64,000 nt of DNA from Flavobacterium sp. (GCF_017985075.1 NZ_JAGNYF010000001.1:62001-126000); one strand, 5' to 3'; numbered from the stretch's first letter, positions 26,751-36,714 are shown. Translations and numbers: made by a program. The notes: generated from the letters alone by a model not told the origin.

Positions 26751-27143
26751 ATGTTTGGTAAAGGGTCTAAAATTTATGCGATGATAACGGGTTGTTGTCC
26801 TAAATGTCATGAAGAAAGTATGTATTTAAACGCAAACCCTTTTAATATTTTGAAGATTTATGCCATGCATGAAAGATGTTCGCATTGTAAACAAGTATAT
26901 AAAATAGAGCCTTCTTTCTTTTTTGGTGCCATGTTTGTAAGTTATGGACTTGGAGTATTAATTGGAATTATTACTTTTTTAGTTTCGCATTTTGTGTTTC
27001 AAGCCAATTTAAAAACGGCTTTTATTTCAATTGTTGTTGCTTTAATTTTAAGCAATACCCTTATTATGCGAATGTCAAGAAATATCTGGATCAATATATT
27101 TATTCACTTTGATAAAAATTGGAAAGAAAACTTATCTAAATAG
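26751..27143 (+). CDS. DUF983 family membrane protein
   Basis: A 130-residue protein with two CxxC knuckles (GCCPKCHEESMY and ERCSHCKQVY) that form a zinc-ribbon-like head, followed by two membrane helices (about residues 62-85 and 92-112). This is the DUF983 layout. Function is unknown; relatives in other groups lie near respiratory genes. Its stop overlaps the convergent FAD oxidoreductase gene by 12 bases. Confidence 0.85.
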   Translation: MFGKGSKIYAMITGCCPKCHEESMYLNANPFNILKIYAMHERCSHCKQVYKIEPSFFFGAMFVSYGLGVLIGIITFLVSHFVFQANLKTAFISIVVALILSNTLIMRMSRNIWINIFIHFDKNWKENLSK

Positions 27144-28187
27144 TTTTTTATAACATCTTTCTATTGAAATTTCATTATCTAATGGGATTCCATTTTCAAT
27201 ATATTGATATAACTTATCTGATAAATACGGCGCAAAAAGCACACCACGAGTTCCTAATCCGTTTAAAATATATAAGTGGTTGTGTAGATGGTGTTTTCCT
27301 AAAAGTGGTCTTCTGTCTTTTACAGTTGGTCGTACTCCTGCTAAATGATCTATAACTTCAAAGTCGCAAGAAATCACTTCTTTTAAATGGGTAAGTAATT
27401 CTGTTTTAGCTTTTTCGGTTTTTTGATTGGTTTTGTCTTCCCAATCATATGTGGCGCCTACTTTGTATAAATGATTTCCTAAAGGTAAAATCCATATACT
27501 TGAATTTATTATCTCATTTAAATTTAGATTTTCGGATTTAATAATTAAAAGTTCTCCTTTTGTGCCATCCAAAGGTAAATTATTAAAATAGGGATTGTTA
27601 TGTAAACCAAAACCTTCTGCGAATACAATTTGTTTGGCTCTTATATCTTTATATTCAATCTGATCATCTTTGATTACTAACTTAGAATAATCTAAAGTTT
27701 CTTCTAAATAGCAATTTTCTACTACTAAGTAATTGGTATAGTTTTCTTTTAATTTTTTAGTATCCAAGAAACCTGTTTCATTCACTTTTCCGAATTTATA
27801 ATTACTTACTATAGCTTCGTTATTTAAAGTATTTAATTCACTACTTAAATAATTGGATAGGTTAGGTTTGTCAGACGCGGTAAACCAATTGTTTTGTTCT
27901 TCAATGTTATTTAATTTACGAAATAACGGAATTTCATATAAAAATGTTGTGCCTAATTTTGTTTCCAAATTTTTATAAAATGGAATTGTAATAGCCAATT
28001 GGTTTTCAGCTTCCCATATTTTTGTGAATCTTTTTAAAACAATTGGATTGTACAAACCTCCAGCTATAGTTGTTGAATTTTGAGAGGTGTCATTCACTAC
28101 CATTATTTTTTTATGGTGTAACAAACACGTTTCTGCAAAAGAAATTCCTGCTAAACCTGAACCAATAATAAGATAGTCAACTTCCAT
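27132..28187 (-). CDS. FAD-dependent amino-acid-oxidase-like oxidoreductase
   Basis: A 351-residue DAO-fold flavoprotein. The N-terminal dinucleotide motif is VDYLIIGSGLAGISFAE, followed by a second family segment TTIAGGLYNPIVLKRFTK, and the C-terminal FAD contact LYILNGLGTRGVLFAPYLSD. Related proteins include D-amino-acid dehydrogenases, ThiO and the MnmC oxidase half. The substrate is not readable. A TAAATTTG element lies 19 bases upstream. Confidence 0.85.
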   Translation of the reverse strand: MEVDYLIIGSGLAGISFAETCLLHHKKIMVVNDTSQNSTTIAGGLYNPIVLKRFTKIWEAENQLAITIPFYKNLETKLGTTFLYEIPLFRKLNNIEEQNNWFTASDKPNLSNYLSSELNTLNNEAIVSNYKFGKVNETGFLDTKKLKENYTNYLVVENCYLEETLDYSKLVIKDDQIEYKDIRAKQIVFAEGFGLHNNPYFNNLPLDGTKGELLIIKSENLNLNEIINSSIWILPLGNHLYKVGATYDWEDKTNQKTEKAKTELLTHLKEVISCDFEVIDHLAGVRPTVKDRRPLLGKHHLHNHLYILNGLGTRGVLFAPYLSDKLYQYIENGIPLDNEISIERCYKKLFR

Positions 28188-28206
28188 TTTGTTTTATATA
28201 CTGCTA

Positions 28207-28214
28207 CAAATTTA
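28207..28214 (-). promoter_or_regulatory. Promoter -7 element for the FAD oxidoreductase gene
   Basis: TAAATTTG on the minus strand matches TAnnTTTG, 19 bases before the ATG. The gldN terminator lies just upstream, so the gene is transcribed on its own. Confidence 0.5.
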
Positions 28215-28250
28215 CTTAAAATTGTATTGCCGTTTTAGTTATTAGATAAA

Positions 28251-28281
28251 AAAAAACTCTTGCCAAAGCAAGAGTTTTTTT
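28251..28281 (-). terminator. Intrinsic terminator of the gldKLMN operon
   Basis: AAACTCTTGC-CAAA-GCAAGAGTTT is a perfect 10-base-pair stem with A and T runs on the two sides, placed 20 bases after the gldN stop. Confidence 0.85.
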
Positions 28282-28301
28282 ATGATTGGAGAAATTTTTA
28301 A

Positions 28302-29201
28302 TTAGTAATTCCACATATCTAATTCGAAATTACGTATTTTTTCTTTTACTCTTTCTGATTCTAATAATTGCATTTGAGAGTTTTCTTTCATGTAATCTTT
28401 TATCTCTCTATCACCGTAAACATTTTCTTCTAAGTAAATTACCGCATGAAAGCGACGTGCATTTAACAAATGGTCAAATGTAAAAGGCATGGCAGAGTTT
28501 CTTTCATTAAAAGCTTTAGCGCTATGAAGTATATCTCTTGCTGCTGGAAAATAAATCCAAAAAAGTTCAACAGGTTCATCGTTTTTGTTTTCTTCTTTTC
28601 CCATTGTATTTACATCGGGAACCAAAGGACAAATACCTTGTAATCTGTATTTTAATTCACCTTGACGTTTGTCAAAATACCAAAAACCTTTTATTTTGTA
28701 TCCCTTAATATCATAAGCTGAAATTTCAGTTACATTAATGAATTCAGAATCTGCTTCTAATTTTTCACCAGCATTAATGATTTCTTTACCACCGTCTGTT
28801 GTGTCAATTTTTTTCAAAGACTTTTCTATTTCTTCTAAAGTTTTTTTAGTAGTAAAATATCCAGAATCATAAACTTCAGTAATCTTACCATCTCTAATTC
28901 CCTGTTTTAAAACATCATAAAGAGGTTTTCTGTCAGGGCTTAGATTTGCTTCAACTGGATAATACATTGGAAAATTTACTCTTTGGTCAACATCAATAAT
29001 TTCCCAAACGGTTTTACCCATGAATACATCTCTATCTCCTATGTAACCATAAGGCAAAGGTTTATCGTTATCTGCATTTTTTTCTGCTTCGGTTTTCTTA
29101 CCAATTTCAGCAGGTGTTTTTGCATTTAGTAAATTAGATTGTGCAAACGAAAGCGTGCTCAAACTAAATACTGCTACTAATAAAAAATTTCTCCAATTCA
29201 T
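28302..29201 (-). CDS. gldN: Gliding motility / type IX secretion protein GldN
   Basis: A 299-residue exported protein with signal peptide MNWRNFLLVAVFSLSTLSFA before QSNLLNAKTPAEIG. The conserved body contains PLPYGYIGDRDVFMGKTVWEIIDVDQRVNFP, characteristic of GldN/PorN. GldN joins the GldK ring on the periplasmic side of the outer membrane in the type IX secretion system. It is last in the gldK-L-M-N order, 20 bases after gldM, and is followed by a terminator. Confidence 0.95.
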   Translation of the reverse strand: MNWRNFLLVAVFSLSTLSFAQSNLLNAKTPAEIGKKTEAEKNADNDKPLPYGYIGDRDVFMGKTVWEIIDVDQRVNFPMYYPVEANLSPDRKPLYDVLKQGIRDGKITEVYDSGYFTTKKTLEEIEKSLKKIDTTDGGKEIINAGEKLEADSEFINVTEISAYDIKGYKIKGFWYFDKRQGELKYRLQGICPLVPDVNTMGKEENKNDEPVELFWIYFPAARDILHSAKAFNERNSAMPFTFDHLLNARRFHAVIYLEENVYGDREIKDYMKENSQMQLLESERVKEKIRNFELDMWNY

Positions 29202-29221
29202 TTTTTTATTTTATTAAAATT

Positions 29222-30760
29222 TTATTTTATTTCAAAAGAACATGGTGAAATTTGTTTTACAAGCTGTCCTTCAGCTCCTCCAACAAATTTCGCTTTAATG
29301 TCAAAAATACTTACAACATCTCCTTTTGAAGCTTTTGCTATTGCAGATTTTGCAGCAGCATCCATTTTACTTCCGCTTACAACTTTTGAAGGTTGTCCAG
29401 GAACTTTAATTGTAAATTGTGTAACTTGAGCTTTAACAGGAAAATCAAAATCTATTAAATCTGCAGTAATTGTACAAACTTCTAAATTAGATTTAGATCC
29501 TGATGCCGATACTTCTCCTCTGATTTTACCAGTTGGAGCAGGAATTCCTTTAATTCTGAATTCTTTTTTGTCAGTAACAACCTTTCCGTCAGGTAATGTT
29601 GCAGAAACTGTTACCATTACGGTATTACCTGCACCTGGTTTTAACACGTATTTACCATCTGACCCAGACATTCCAGGAGCAGAAGCTTTTACTTTATTAT
29701 TAGCAACACCTGCAAATGAAATTGTCATTGGATTTGCAACTCCACGATAAACAACATTCATTTTGTCTGCTGAAATTGTTGCTGAGTTAGGACGTGGAAC
29801 AACTACATAGTTTCCTTTAAATGGTAATGGAATTGTTTTTCCATCCTCTAAAAATGAAAAAGATCCATTAATTGTTTGCTCTCCCACAGAACCAGCTGTT
29901 AAAGATATTACTGCTTGACCATTTTCTAATCTACCTGGTCCTTGAAATGATGTAGGTTTTGTGTTTTCGTCGTAACGACCTAAAACAACTTTTCCTTTAA
30001 CATTCTCACCTTGAAAATATGCGTTTTTCTCTAAAACTACTATTGCTTGATAATTACTGTATGAAGCTGCCTGTACCGCTGCTTTTCCTAAAGCTGCACT
30101 AATAACATCTGACTCTCCTTTTTTTGCGTCATTTTGCCAAGCACTTAATTTTGCTAAAGATGCTACTGCTGGAAAGCCTTTGAAATGATAATTTAAATAT
30201 TTATCTTTTAAACCTTCTTTATTTGCAACGTCAGCTAAATCAAATTTCTTAGTTATTTCATTTAATATTGCTGAATATTTTTTCTCATTCCCTAAAGCTG
30301 CTTTCATTTCACTTTTGTAAGTTTCAATTGCTGCAATTACTTCGTTACCTCTTTTAGAGTAACCGTCACCATTGAATAAACTGTTATCTAAATTATCAGC
30401 TTTATCCATTGCTTCATAATCTAATTTACCTGTTTTTTCATTTACTTCTACACCATTTAACACTTCAGCTTTAATAGTTTCTACAAAAGCATAAAATTTC
30501 TTTGTTGCTGCTTCAACTTTATGAGCTGTAGCTGCTGCAACAGCAAATTCTCCTTTTGCTTCAGCTGCTTTTGCGTCTAATGCTGCCAACATTTGCTCGT
30601 TGGTTTGTTTAGATGTATTGTTAGCAGACTCGAATTTTTCATTCATTAATCCAAAAGCTGATAATACTTCTTTTGACATATTCATTGCCAACATTGCGAT
30701 GAAAACCAAATACATTAGGTTAATCATCTTCTGTCTAGGGGTTAATTTTCCTCCTGCCAT
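29222..30760 (-). CDS. gldM: Gliding motility / type IX secretion motor protein GldM
   Basis: A 512-residue protein. The single N-terminal membrane helix (about residues 10-30, MINLMYLVFIAMLAMNMSKEVLSAF) is followed by a long periplasmic part made of a helical domain and several beta domains, ending in CSFEIK. The length matches GldM of gliding flavobacteria. GldM and GldL form the proton-driven rotary motor that powers secretion and gliding. The gene lies between gldL and gldN with short gaps. Confidence 0.96.
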   Translation of the reverse strand: MAGGKLTPRQKMINLMYLVFIAMLAMNMSKEVLSAFGLMNEKFESANNTSKQTNEQMLAALDAKAAEAKGEFAVAAATAHKVEAATKKFYAFVETIKAEVLNGVEVNEKTGKLDYEAMDKADNLDNSLFNGDGYSKRGNEVIAAIETYKSEMKAALGNEKKYSAILNEITKKFDLADVANKEGLKDKYLNYHFKGFPAVASLAKLSAWQNDAKKGESDVISAALGKAAVQAASYSNYQAIVVLEKNAYFQGENVKGKVVLGRYDENTKPTSFQGPGRLENGQAVISLTAGSVGEQTINGSFSFLEDGKTIPLPFKGNYVVVPRPNSATISADKMNVVYRGVANPMTISFAGVANNKVKASAPGMSGSDGKYVLKPGAGNTVMVTVSATLPDGKVVTDKKEFRIKGIPAPTGKIRGEVSASGSKSNLEVCTITADLIDFDFPVKAQVTQFTIKVPGQPSKVVSGSKMDAAAKSAIAKASKGDVVSIFDIKAKFVGGAEGQLVKQISPCSFEIK

Positions 30761-30812
30761 TTTGTAATAATTAGTTTAGTTAATTAAATTAAATTTATTT
30801 TGATAAAACTAA

Positions 30813-31460
30813 TTATCCTTTGTTTTGCATTGCAGTTAACATTCCACCATATACAGCGTTTAATGAAGATATGTTTGATGTCATTGATTGCATTTGCTCT
30901 TTTAATTTAGATGCATTTTCTGCAATTTCTGCATTCGCATCTGCATTTTTCTGTGCACCATCAATTTGTGCTTTGTATAAATTGTTTAACGCTTCTAATG
31001 AAGTAGCTGCGCTAACCATTTGTTCTGCATATTTTGTTTGTGAAGCAATAGCATCAACTGTTGGAGCGATACCTTTAGCTGCACCTTCAAAGTTTTTAAT
31101 ACTATTTCCTAAGCTTGTCATTAATTCCCCATCAATTTTAGCTTCTTTTAATAAATTATCTAATTTTTGAGATAATAAACCTTGTGCTTCTTCAGGATTT
31201 TCTTTTTTACCTGATTTTGGTTTAGCTTCACCACCAGCTAATTCTGGGTAAACTAAAGACCAATCTAATTCATGTTCTACTGGTTCAAAAGCAGATAATG
31301 CAAAGATTAATGCTTCAGTTAATAATCCAACAGAAAGCATAACAGTTCCAGTTAACGGACCTAATTCAAAGTGAGTAATTTTGAAAAGTGCTCCAACGAT
31401 TACTACTGCTGCTCCCATACCGTAAGCGAAATTCATTGCTTTTTTGCTTAAAATTGCCAT
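30813..31460 (-). CDS. gldL: Gliding motility / type IX secretion motor protein GldL
   Basis: A 215-residue inner-membrane protein with two helices (about residues 9-27 and 37-58, FAYGMGAAVVIVGALFKITHFE and GTVMLSVGLLTEALIFALSAFEP) and a cytoplasmic tail that looks helical. The glutamates in and near the second helix are the expected proton-path residues in this family. It partners GldM in the motor. The gene order K-L-M-N and the spacing support the assignment. Confidence 0.96.
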   Translation of the reverse strand: MAILSKKAMNFAYGMGAAVVIVGALFKITHFELGPLTGTVMLSVGLLTEALIFALSAFEPVEHELDWSLVYPELAGGEAKPKSGKKENPEEAQGLLSQKLDNLLKEAKIDGELMTSLGNSIKNFEGAAKGIAPTVDAIASQTKYAEQMVSAATSLEALNNLYKAQIDGAQKNADANAEIAENASKLKEQMQSMTSNISSLNAVYGGMLTAMQNKG

Positions 31461-31518
31461 AATTTAAAATTTTAGTTAGTTAAGTTATAATTATTTAGTT
31501 AAGTTAAATTCTTGTTTG

Positions 31519-32901
31519 TTATTTTGCTTTGCTTCCCGTTGCTTCAGTACCCATATAATCTTGTACTGTTCTGAAACCGATATAGCTTCTTGCTGAATCT
31601 GCATATTCGAAATCACGAGTTGAAACTTGTAAGAAAAAAGCTACGTCTTTCCATGATCCACCACGAATTACTTTTCTTTGATTCGCTTTATCTGCAACAT
31701 TAGGATTCATAGTTGAAACGAATTCATATGCACCTGCATCGTAAGAAGATTCTGTCCATTCTGAAACATTTCCTGCCATGTTGTATAAGTTGAAATCATT
31801 TGGTTCATACGATTTTGCTTCAACAGTATATAAAGCACCATCTGCCGCATAATCTCCTCTCATTGGTTTGAAATTCGCTAAGAAACAACCACGGTCATTT
31901 TTAGCATATGGTCCACCCCATGGATAAGTACCTGATTCAATTCCACCTCTTGCTGCATATTCCCATTCAGCTTCAGTTGGTAAACGGAAAGAATTTACTT
32001 GATCTCTTCCTTTTTGTTTTTTAACATATGAGTTTTTGTACATCGTTCTCCAAGCACAAAATGCTTTAGCTTGTTTCCAAGAAACACCTACTACTGGATA
32101 TTCTCCATATGCTTGGTGCCAAAAATAATCATTGTGCATTGGCTCATTATACGAATATGCAAAATCTTTAATCCAAGCCGTTGTATCTGGATATATTTCT
32201 AAAGGCGGTGCATCTTCATAAAAGTTTTTACGACCTTTTTTCTTAACCGCTTTATTTAAATCTACTTGATTGTATTTGAATTTTAATTTACTTGCATCAA
32301 TCGTTTTTAACCCATTAAACGATTCTGATTCTGGTAAATACATGGAATCCATTACTTCTACATAATCCGCATCTGGATATTTAGAAGTTTCTTTAATCAA
32401 TTTTACTTTTTTATTAGTTTTTCTATTTGCATACGGATCAGCTTCTGTTCCTACACTATAATAGTTTTCATACATATATTTGTCGTATGCTGTCATCTTA
32501 GCTGGATCTGCATCAGCAAAAGCAAAATCACCAATACTTCCAGTGTTTTTTCCTCCTGCAGCTGGTTTAGCACCTGACTCTTCAGCTTTGATAGCTAAAT
32601 TTGTTCTTATAGTAGAATCTTTTACCCATTCTACGAATTGACGGTATTCACTATTTGTAATTTCTGTTTCATCCATATAAAATGAACGCACAGTAACAGT
32701 TTTAGTTGGCGCATCTTGTACATTGGCAACGTCATCATCTGACTTACCCATAATAAACGCACCTCCAGGGATAAGTGACATACCAAAAGGTTTTTCAGAA
32801 AACCATTTTTTGCCTTTAACTCCTACCAGTTCACCTTTATCGCCTTTTCCACAGCTTGTTAATAAAGCTAATGCCGCTGATAATACTAAAAACTTTTTCA
32901 T
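31519..32901 (-). CDS. gldK: Gliding motility lipoprotein GldK
   Basis: A 460-residue lipoprotein. The signal and lipobox MKKFLVLSAALALLTSCGKG place the lipidated Cys at residue 17. The remainder is a formylglycine-generating-enzyme (SUMF1/FGE-sulfatase) fold: GMSLIPGGAFIMGKSDDD, SFYMDETEITNSEYRQFVEW, FRLPTEAEWEYAARGG, NMAGNVSEWTESSYD and KVIRGGSWKD. GldK forms the periplasmic ring with GldN in the type IX secretion system and is not expected to be an enzyme. It is the first gene of the operon, with a promoter just upstream. Confidence 0.96.
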   Translation of the reverse strand: MKKFLVLSAALALLTSCGKGDKGELVGVKGKKWFSEKPFGMSLIPGGAFIMGKSDDDVANVQDAPTKTVTVRSFYMDETEITNSEYRQFVEWVKDSTIRTNLAIKAEESGAKPAAGGKNTGSIGDFAFADADPAKMTAYDKYMYENYYSVGTEADPYANRKTNKKVKLIKETSKYPDADYVEVMDSMYLPESESFNGLKTIDASKLKFKYNQVDLNKAVKKKGRKNFYEDAPPLEIYPDTTAWIKDFAYSYNEPMHNDYFWHQAYGEYPVVGVSWKQAKAFCAWRTMYKNSYVKKQKGRDQVNSFRLPTEAEWEYAARGGIESGTYPWGGPYAKNDRGCFLANFKPMRGDYAADGALYTVEAKSYEPNDFNLYNMAGNVSEWTESSYDAGAYEFVSTMNPNVADKANQRKVIRGGSWKDVAFFLQVSTRDFEYADSARSYIGFRTVQDYMGTEATGSKAK

Positions 32902-32939
32902 ATTAATTGGGTTATAAAATTTTATTTTATTTTAGGCTT

Positions 32940-32970
32940 CAAACCTATCTATTTATTTTGACATATACAA
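32940..32970 (-). promoter_or_regulatory. Promoter of gldKLMN
   Basis: On the minus strand TTG (32968-32970), a 20-base spacer and TAGGTTTG (32940-32947) fit the Bacteroidota promoter. The expected transcription start lies about 30 bases before the gldK ATG. Confidence 0.65.
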
Positions 32971-33038
32971 TAGCAAATGAAAAATAATCTAAAAAAAAGT
33001 GTATTTTATCGATTTTTGCTATGCTTTTACCGATTTTT

Positions 33039-34181
33039 TTAATAGCTTTTTCTATGTGCTTTCCACCATCTTTCGGGGATTTCAGCATTACAAGCCGCTA
33101 CATAATCATCGTTTGTACATGGTAATAACGTTTTTTTAACTGTTTTATTATAAATTGTATTGTAATTTATTTCCATCCACCATCTTTCAGATCGGTTACT
33201 TTTGTAAAAAACCAACTCTTCGTCTTCTGCTAATACTATATATCTATTATAATCTGTTTTTTCTTCAAATGGGTATTCGTAACTTCTTAAGTGATACCCT
33301 TCTATGAAATACCAAACGATTTGCGCTATAAGTAGGTTTTCATTTTTATTATAAAATTGATTGAAAATTCCAAAGGCACTAACTTTATCGCTTATACCCG
33401 CATATCTGGCTAAAGTACAAATTTCTCTTCCATCAAATCCGTTTGGATAAAATTCTGTTGTATTTCCCGAATCGGATGATTTTATAGACTTTAAATCAAG
33501 ACTTATAATATCGGCATCTCTAAAAACAGGCTCTACTATAGCAGGATTTTTACTTATTTCTCCTAATCTATACGTGTCAAAATACAATTTTTCAATTAAA
33601 TCTATTTCTTCTTGCGACGTGTAATAGGTTTGATATCCAATACTGCAAAAATTATATAAATTATTTGGCTCTTCTACAATTATTCTTGATAAATACGAAT
33701 CGGATTCTAGTTTTTCGTCTTTTGCAAAATCAAACTTATTATCTATTGCAACTAAATTCACCATTTGGTCCAATTGATCAAAAGCACGATACATAGCGTA
33801 AGTTAAATCTTGCGAACCACCAACGACCAAAGGTATAATTTTTTGTTTGATTAAACTGGCACAAATGGTTTTTAATACAAAATAAGAGTCGCTTGGTTCA
33901 TTTCCAACTAAAGCATCTCCTAAATCGGCAATTCCTTTGTTCCAATTCCCTGGAAATAATTGATAAAATGCTTTTCTAAAATCGTTAAAATTGTAATTTT
34001 CATTCTCTAAATTCGCACCTCTATTTTCGTTTACACAAATAAGTGCGATGGATATGTTTTCTAAATTAGGATAATCGGTAGCTGTATGCATTACAATTTT
34101 TTTACCTAAAGTTTGATTAGATAATTGAGTTGTAAATTCCTGAATTTCTTCAGATACAGGTTGTAAATATTCGAATATCAT
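33039..34181 (-). CDS. Arginase/ureohydrolase-fold protein with altered metal site
   Basis: A 380-residue protein of the arginase/formimidoylglutamase fold. The recognisable segments are IIPLVVGGSQDLTYAMYRAF, NLVAIDNKFDF and DADIISLDLKSIKSSDSGN. In active ureohydrolases these read GGxH, DAHxD and SxDxDxxDP. Here the first His is Gln, the middle His is Lys, and the second Asp of the last motif is Lys, so the binuclear manganese site looks lost. It lies between topA (4 bases upstream on the same strand) and gldK. I infer a non-enzymatic role. Confidence 0.7.
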   Translation of the reverse strand: MIFEYLQPVSEEIQEFTTQLSNQTLGKKIVMHTATDYPNLENISIALICVNENRGANLENENYNFNDFRKAFYQLFPGNWNKGIADLGDALVGNEPSDSYFVLKTICASLIKQKIIPLVVGGSQDLTYAMYRAFDQLDQMVNLVAIDNKFDFAKDEKLESDSYLSRIIVEEPNNLYNFCSIGYQTYYTSQEEIDLIEKLYFDTYRLGEISKNPAIVEPVFRDADIISLDLKSIKSSDSGNTTEFYPNGFDGREICTLARYAGISDKVSAFGIFNQFYNKNENLLIAQIVWYFIEGYHLRSYEYPFEEKTDYNRYIVLAEDEELVFYKSNRSERWWMEINYNTIYNKTVKKTLLPCTNDDYVAACNAEIPERWWKAHRKSY

Positions 34182-34185
34182 AAAA

Positions 34186-36687
34186 TTATTTCTTTTTAGC
34201 TACGGCTTTTTTTGCAGGCGCTTTTTTAGTCGCTGTTTTTTTAGCGGGTGTTTTTTTCTCAATCATCTCTTTTACTGTTTCAAGAGTTAATTTTGTAGCA
34301 TCTATATCTTTACTAAGTTCAATTTTAATTTTTCCTTTTGTAATTACAGATCTTCCCCAACGCGCTTTTTCTACTTTTATGCCTTCTTCTTTCCAAAAAT
34401 GAAGTACTTTTTCAATTTCTTTTTGTTGTTTATCTTCAATTAATTCATTGATATCAGCTTGCGATAAATTATCAAAATTGTACTTTTTATTTACATTGAT
34501 AAAAATACCATTCCATTTTAAGAAAGGTCCAAATCGGCCTACGCCTTTTTGAACAGGTAAATTGTCATAGGTAGCAATAGGTGCATCTGCCTTGGTTTTT
34601 TCATCAATCAATTCAATGGCTCTTTCCATTGTTACATCTAATGGTTCTTCGCCTTTTGATAGTGAAATAAATTGTGTTCCAAACTTCACATAAGGCCCAA
34701 AACGGCCATTGTTTACTTCAATTTCTTCCCCTTCATAAGTTCCTAAAGATTTTGGTAATAAAAATAAATCTAAAACTTCTTCTAATGTTATATTGCTAAG
34801 GTTTTGCTCGTTTCTTAAACTTGCAAATTGTTTTACTTCATCGTCAATAGCGCCAATTTGAGCCATTGCGCCGTATTTTCCTAATCGAACACTTACTGGT
34901 TTTCCTGTTTTTGGATCGGTTCCTAAAATGCGTTCTCCAGATTCACGTTCTGCGGTGGTTTCTACTTTGGTAACAATTGGATGAAAATGATTGTAAAATG
35001 TACTCATCATTTTGTGCCAATCTTCGTTTCCAGCTGCAATTTCATCAAAATCTTGTTCTACTTTAGCTGTAAAATTATAATCTAAAATACTTTCAAAGTT
35101 TTTTACTAAAAAGTCAGTCACAATTCCTCCAATATCTGTTGGAACTAATTTTCCTTTATCGGAACCTGAGTTTTCTTTTAACGTTTGCGATTTTATTTCT
35201 TTACCAATTAAAGTTAATTGCTCGTATTTTCTTTCTGTACCTTCAAAACTTCCTTTTTCAACATAATTTCTGTTGATAATGGTGGAAATTGTTGGCGCAT
35301 AAGTCGAAGGACGACCAATGCCTAATTCTTCTAATTTTTTTACTAAAGAAGCTTCTGTATATCTGCTTGCAGGTCTACTAAAACGTTCTGTTGCTGCAAT
35401 GAATTTATGGTTTAGTTTTTCGTTTACTTTTAAAGCGGGTAACATACCTTCTTGTTCTTCATCATCTTCATCATTACCTTCTAAATATACTTTTAAAAAG
35501 CCATCAAATTTGATTACTTCACCAGTTGCAGAAAAATATTCGTTGTGTGTATTCGCTGCAATTTTCACATTGGTTCGTTCCAGTTGCGCATCACTCATTT
35601 GCGAGGCTAAAGTACGTTTCCAAATTAAATCGTATAAACGCGCTTGGTCTCTATCGATATCAACCGTATGACGACTCATATCTGTAGGACGAATGGCTTC
35701 GTGTGCTTCTTGAGCGCCTTTAGATTTGGTATTGTAATTTCTTGGTTTGCTATATGCTGCTCCGTAATACGAAGTAATTTCCGCTTGTGCTGCAGCCATA
35801 GCGTCTTGCGAAAGATTTACACTATCCGTTCTCATATAGGTGATTAAACCGGCTTCGTACAAACGTTGTGCAATTTGCATCGTAATTCCAACAGGTAAAT
35901 ATAATTTACGAGCGGCTTCTTGTTGTAAAGTAGACGTCGTAAACGGTGCTGTTGGCGATTTTTTCGTTGGCTTGGTTTCTAAATCCGCTACATTAAAATT
36001 CGCATTTACATTCTTTTCTAAAAATGCTTGAGCTTCTTCTTTTGTATTGAAATTTTTATTTAGTTTGGCTTTTACAGTTTTTCCTGCTTCATTCGTAAAT
36101 TCAGCACTAATTGAATAACTTCCAACAGCTTTAAAATTCTGAATCTCTCTTTCACGCTCAACAATTAATCGAACAGAAACGGATTGCACACGTCCGGCAG
36201 ATAATCCGCCTTTTACTTTTTTCCAAAGCACGGGAGACAATTCGTAACCTACCAAACGGTCTAAAACTCTACGAGCTTGTTGAGCATTTACTAAATTATA
36301 ATTGATATCTCTCGGATTTTCAATTGCTTTTAAAATGGCAGTTTTTGTAATTTCGTGAAATACAATACGTTTTGTTTTGGCAGGATCTAATTTTAATTCT
36401 TCGGCTAAATGCCAAGAAATAGCTTCTCCTTCTCGGTCTTCATCGGAAGCCAACCAAACCATATCTGCTTTTTTAGATAAGTCTTTTAGTTTTTTTACTA
36501 ATGCTTTTTTATCTGTAGACACCTCATATTTAGGTTTAAAGTTATCATTTACATCTACACCAATTTCCTTTGAAGGTAAATCGGCAATATGTCCGTAACT
36601 TGATTCCACTTGGAAATCGGTTCCTAAAAATTTTTCAATGGTTTTTGCCTTTGCAGGTGACTCCACGATAACTAAATTCTTCGCCAT
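34186..36687 (-). CDS. topA: DNA topoisomerase I
   Basis: Type IA topoisomerase of 833 aa. The TOPRIM start is MAKNLVIVESPAKAKTIEKF with the DEDREGEAISWH acidic motif. The catalytic Tyr is in GLITYMRTDSVNLS. Several C-terminal glycine-rich repeats (GRFGPYVKFG, GRFGPFLKWNG) lack zinc cysteines, and the end is a Lys/Ala-rich tail (PAKKTATKKAPAKKAVAKKK) as in many Bacteroidota. The start at 36687 is preferred; an ATG two codons upstream is possible. It relaxes negatively supercoiled DNA. Confidence 0.96.
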   Translation of the reverse strand: MAKNLVIVESPAKAKTIEKFLGTDFQVESSYGHIADLPSKEIGVDVNDNFKPKYEVSTDKKALVKKLKDLSKKADMVWLASDEDREGEAISWHLAEELKLDPAKTKRIVFHEITKTAILKAIENPRDINYNLVNAQQARRVLDRLVGYELSPVLWKKVKGGLSAGRVQSVSVRLIVEREREIQNFKAVGSYSISAEFTNEAGKTVKAKLNKNFNTKEEAQAFLEKNVNANFNVADLETKPTKKSPTAPFTTSTLQQEAARKLYLPVGITMQIAQRLYEAGLITYMRTDSVNLSQDAMAAAQAEITSYYGAAYSKPRNYNTKSKGAQEAHEAIRPTDMSRHTVDIDRDQARLYDLIWKRTLASQMSDAQLERTNVKIAANTHNEYFSATGEVIKFDGFLKVYLEGNDEDDEEQEGMLPALKVNEKLNHKFIAATERFSRPASRYTEASLVKKLEELGIGRPSTYAPTISTIINRNYVEKGSFEGTERKYEQLTLIGKEIKSQTLKENSGSDKGKLVPTDIGGIVTDFLVKNFESILDYNFTAKVEQDFDEIAAGNEDWHKMMSTFYNHFHPIVTKVETTAERESGERILGTDPKTGKPVSVRLGKYGAMAQIGAIDDEVKQFASLRNEQNLSNITLEEVLDLFLLPKSLGTYEGEEIEVNNGRFGPYVKFGTQFISLSKGEEPLDVTMERAIELIDEKTKADAPIATYDNLPVQKGVGRFGPFLKWNGIFINVNKKYNFDNLSQADINELIEDKQQKEIEKVLHFWKEEGIKVEKARWGRSVITKGKIKIELSKDIDATKLTLETVKEMIEKKTPAKKTATKKAPAKKAVAKKK

Positions 36688-36706
36688 TTTCATTTATTTG
36701 ATTTGG

Positions 36707-36714
36707 CAAAAGTA
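36707..36714 (-). promoter_or_regulatory. Promoter -7 element for topA
   Basis: TACTTTTG on the minus strand fits TAnnTTTG and ends 19 bases before the ATG at 36687. Confidence 0.45.
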
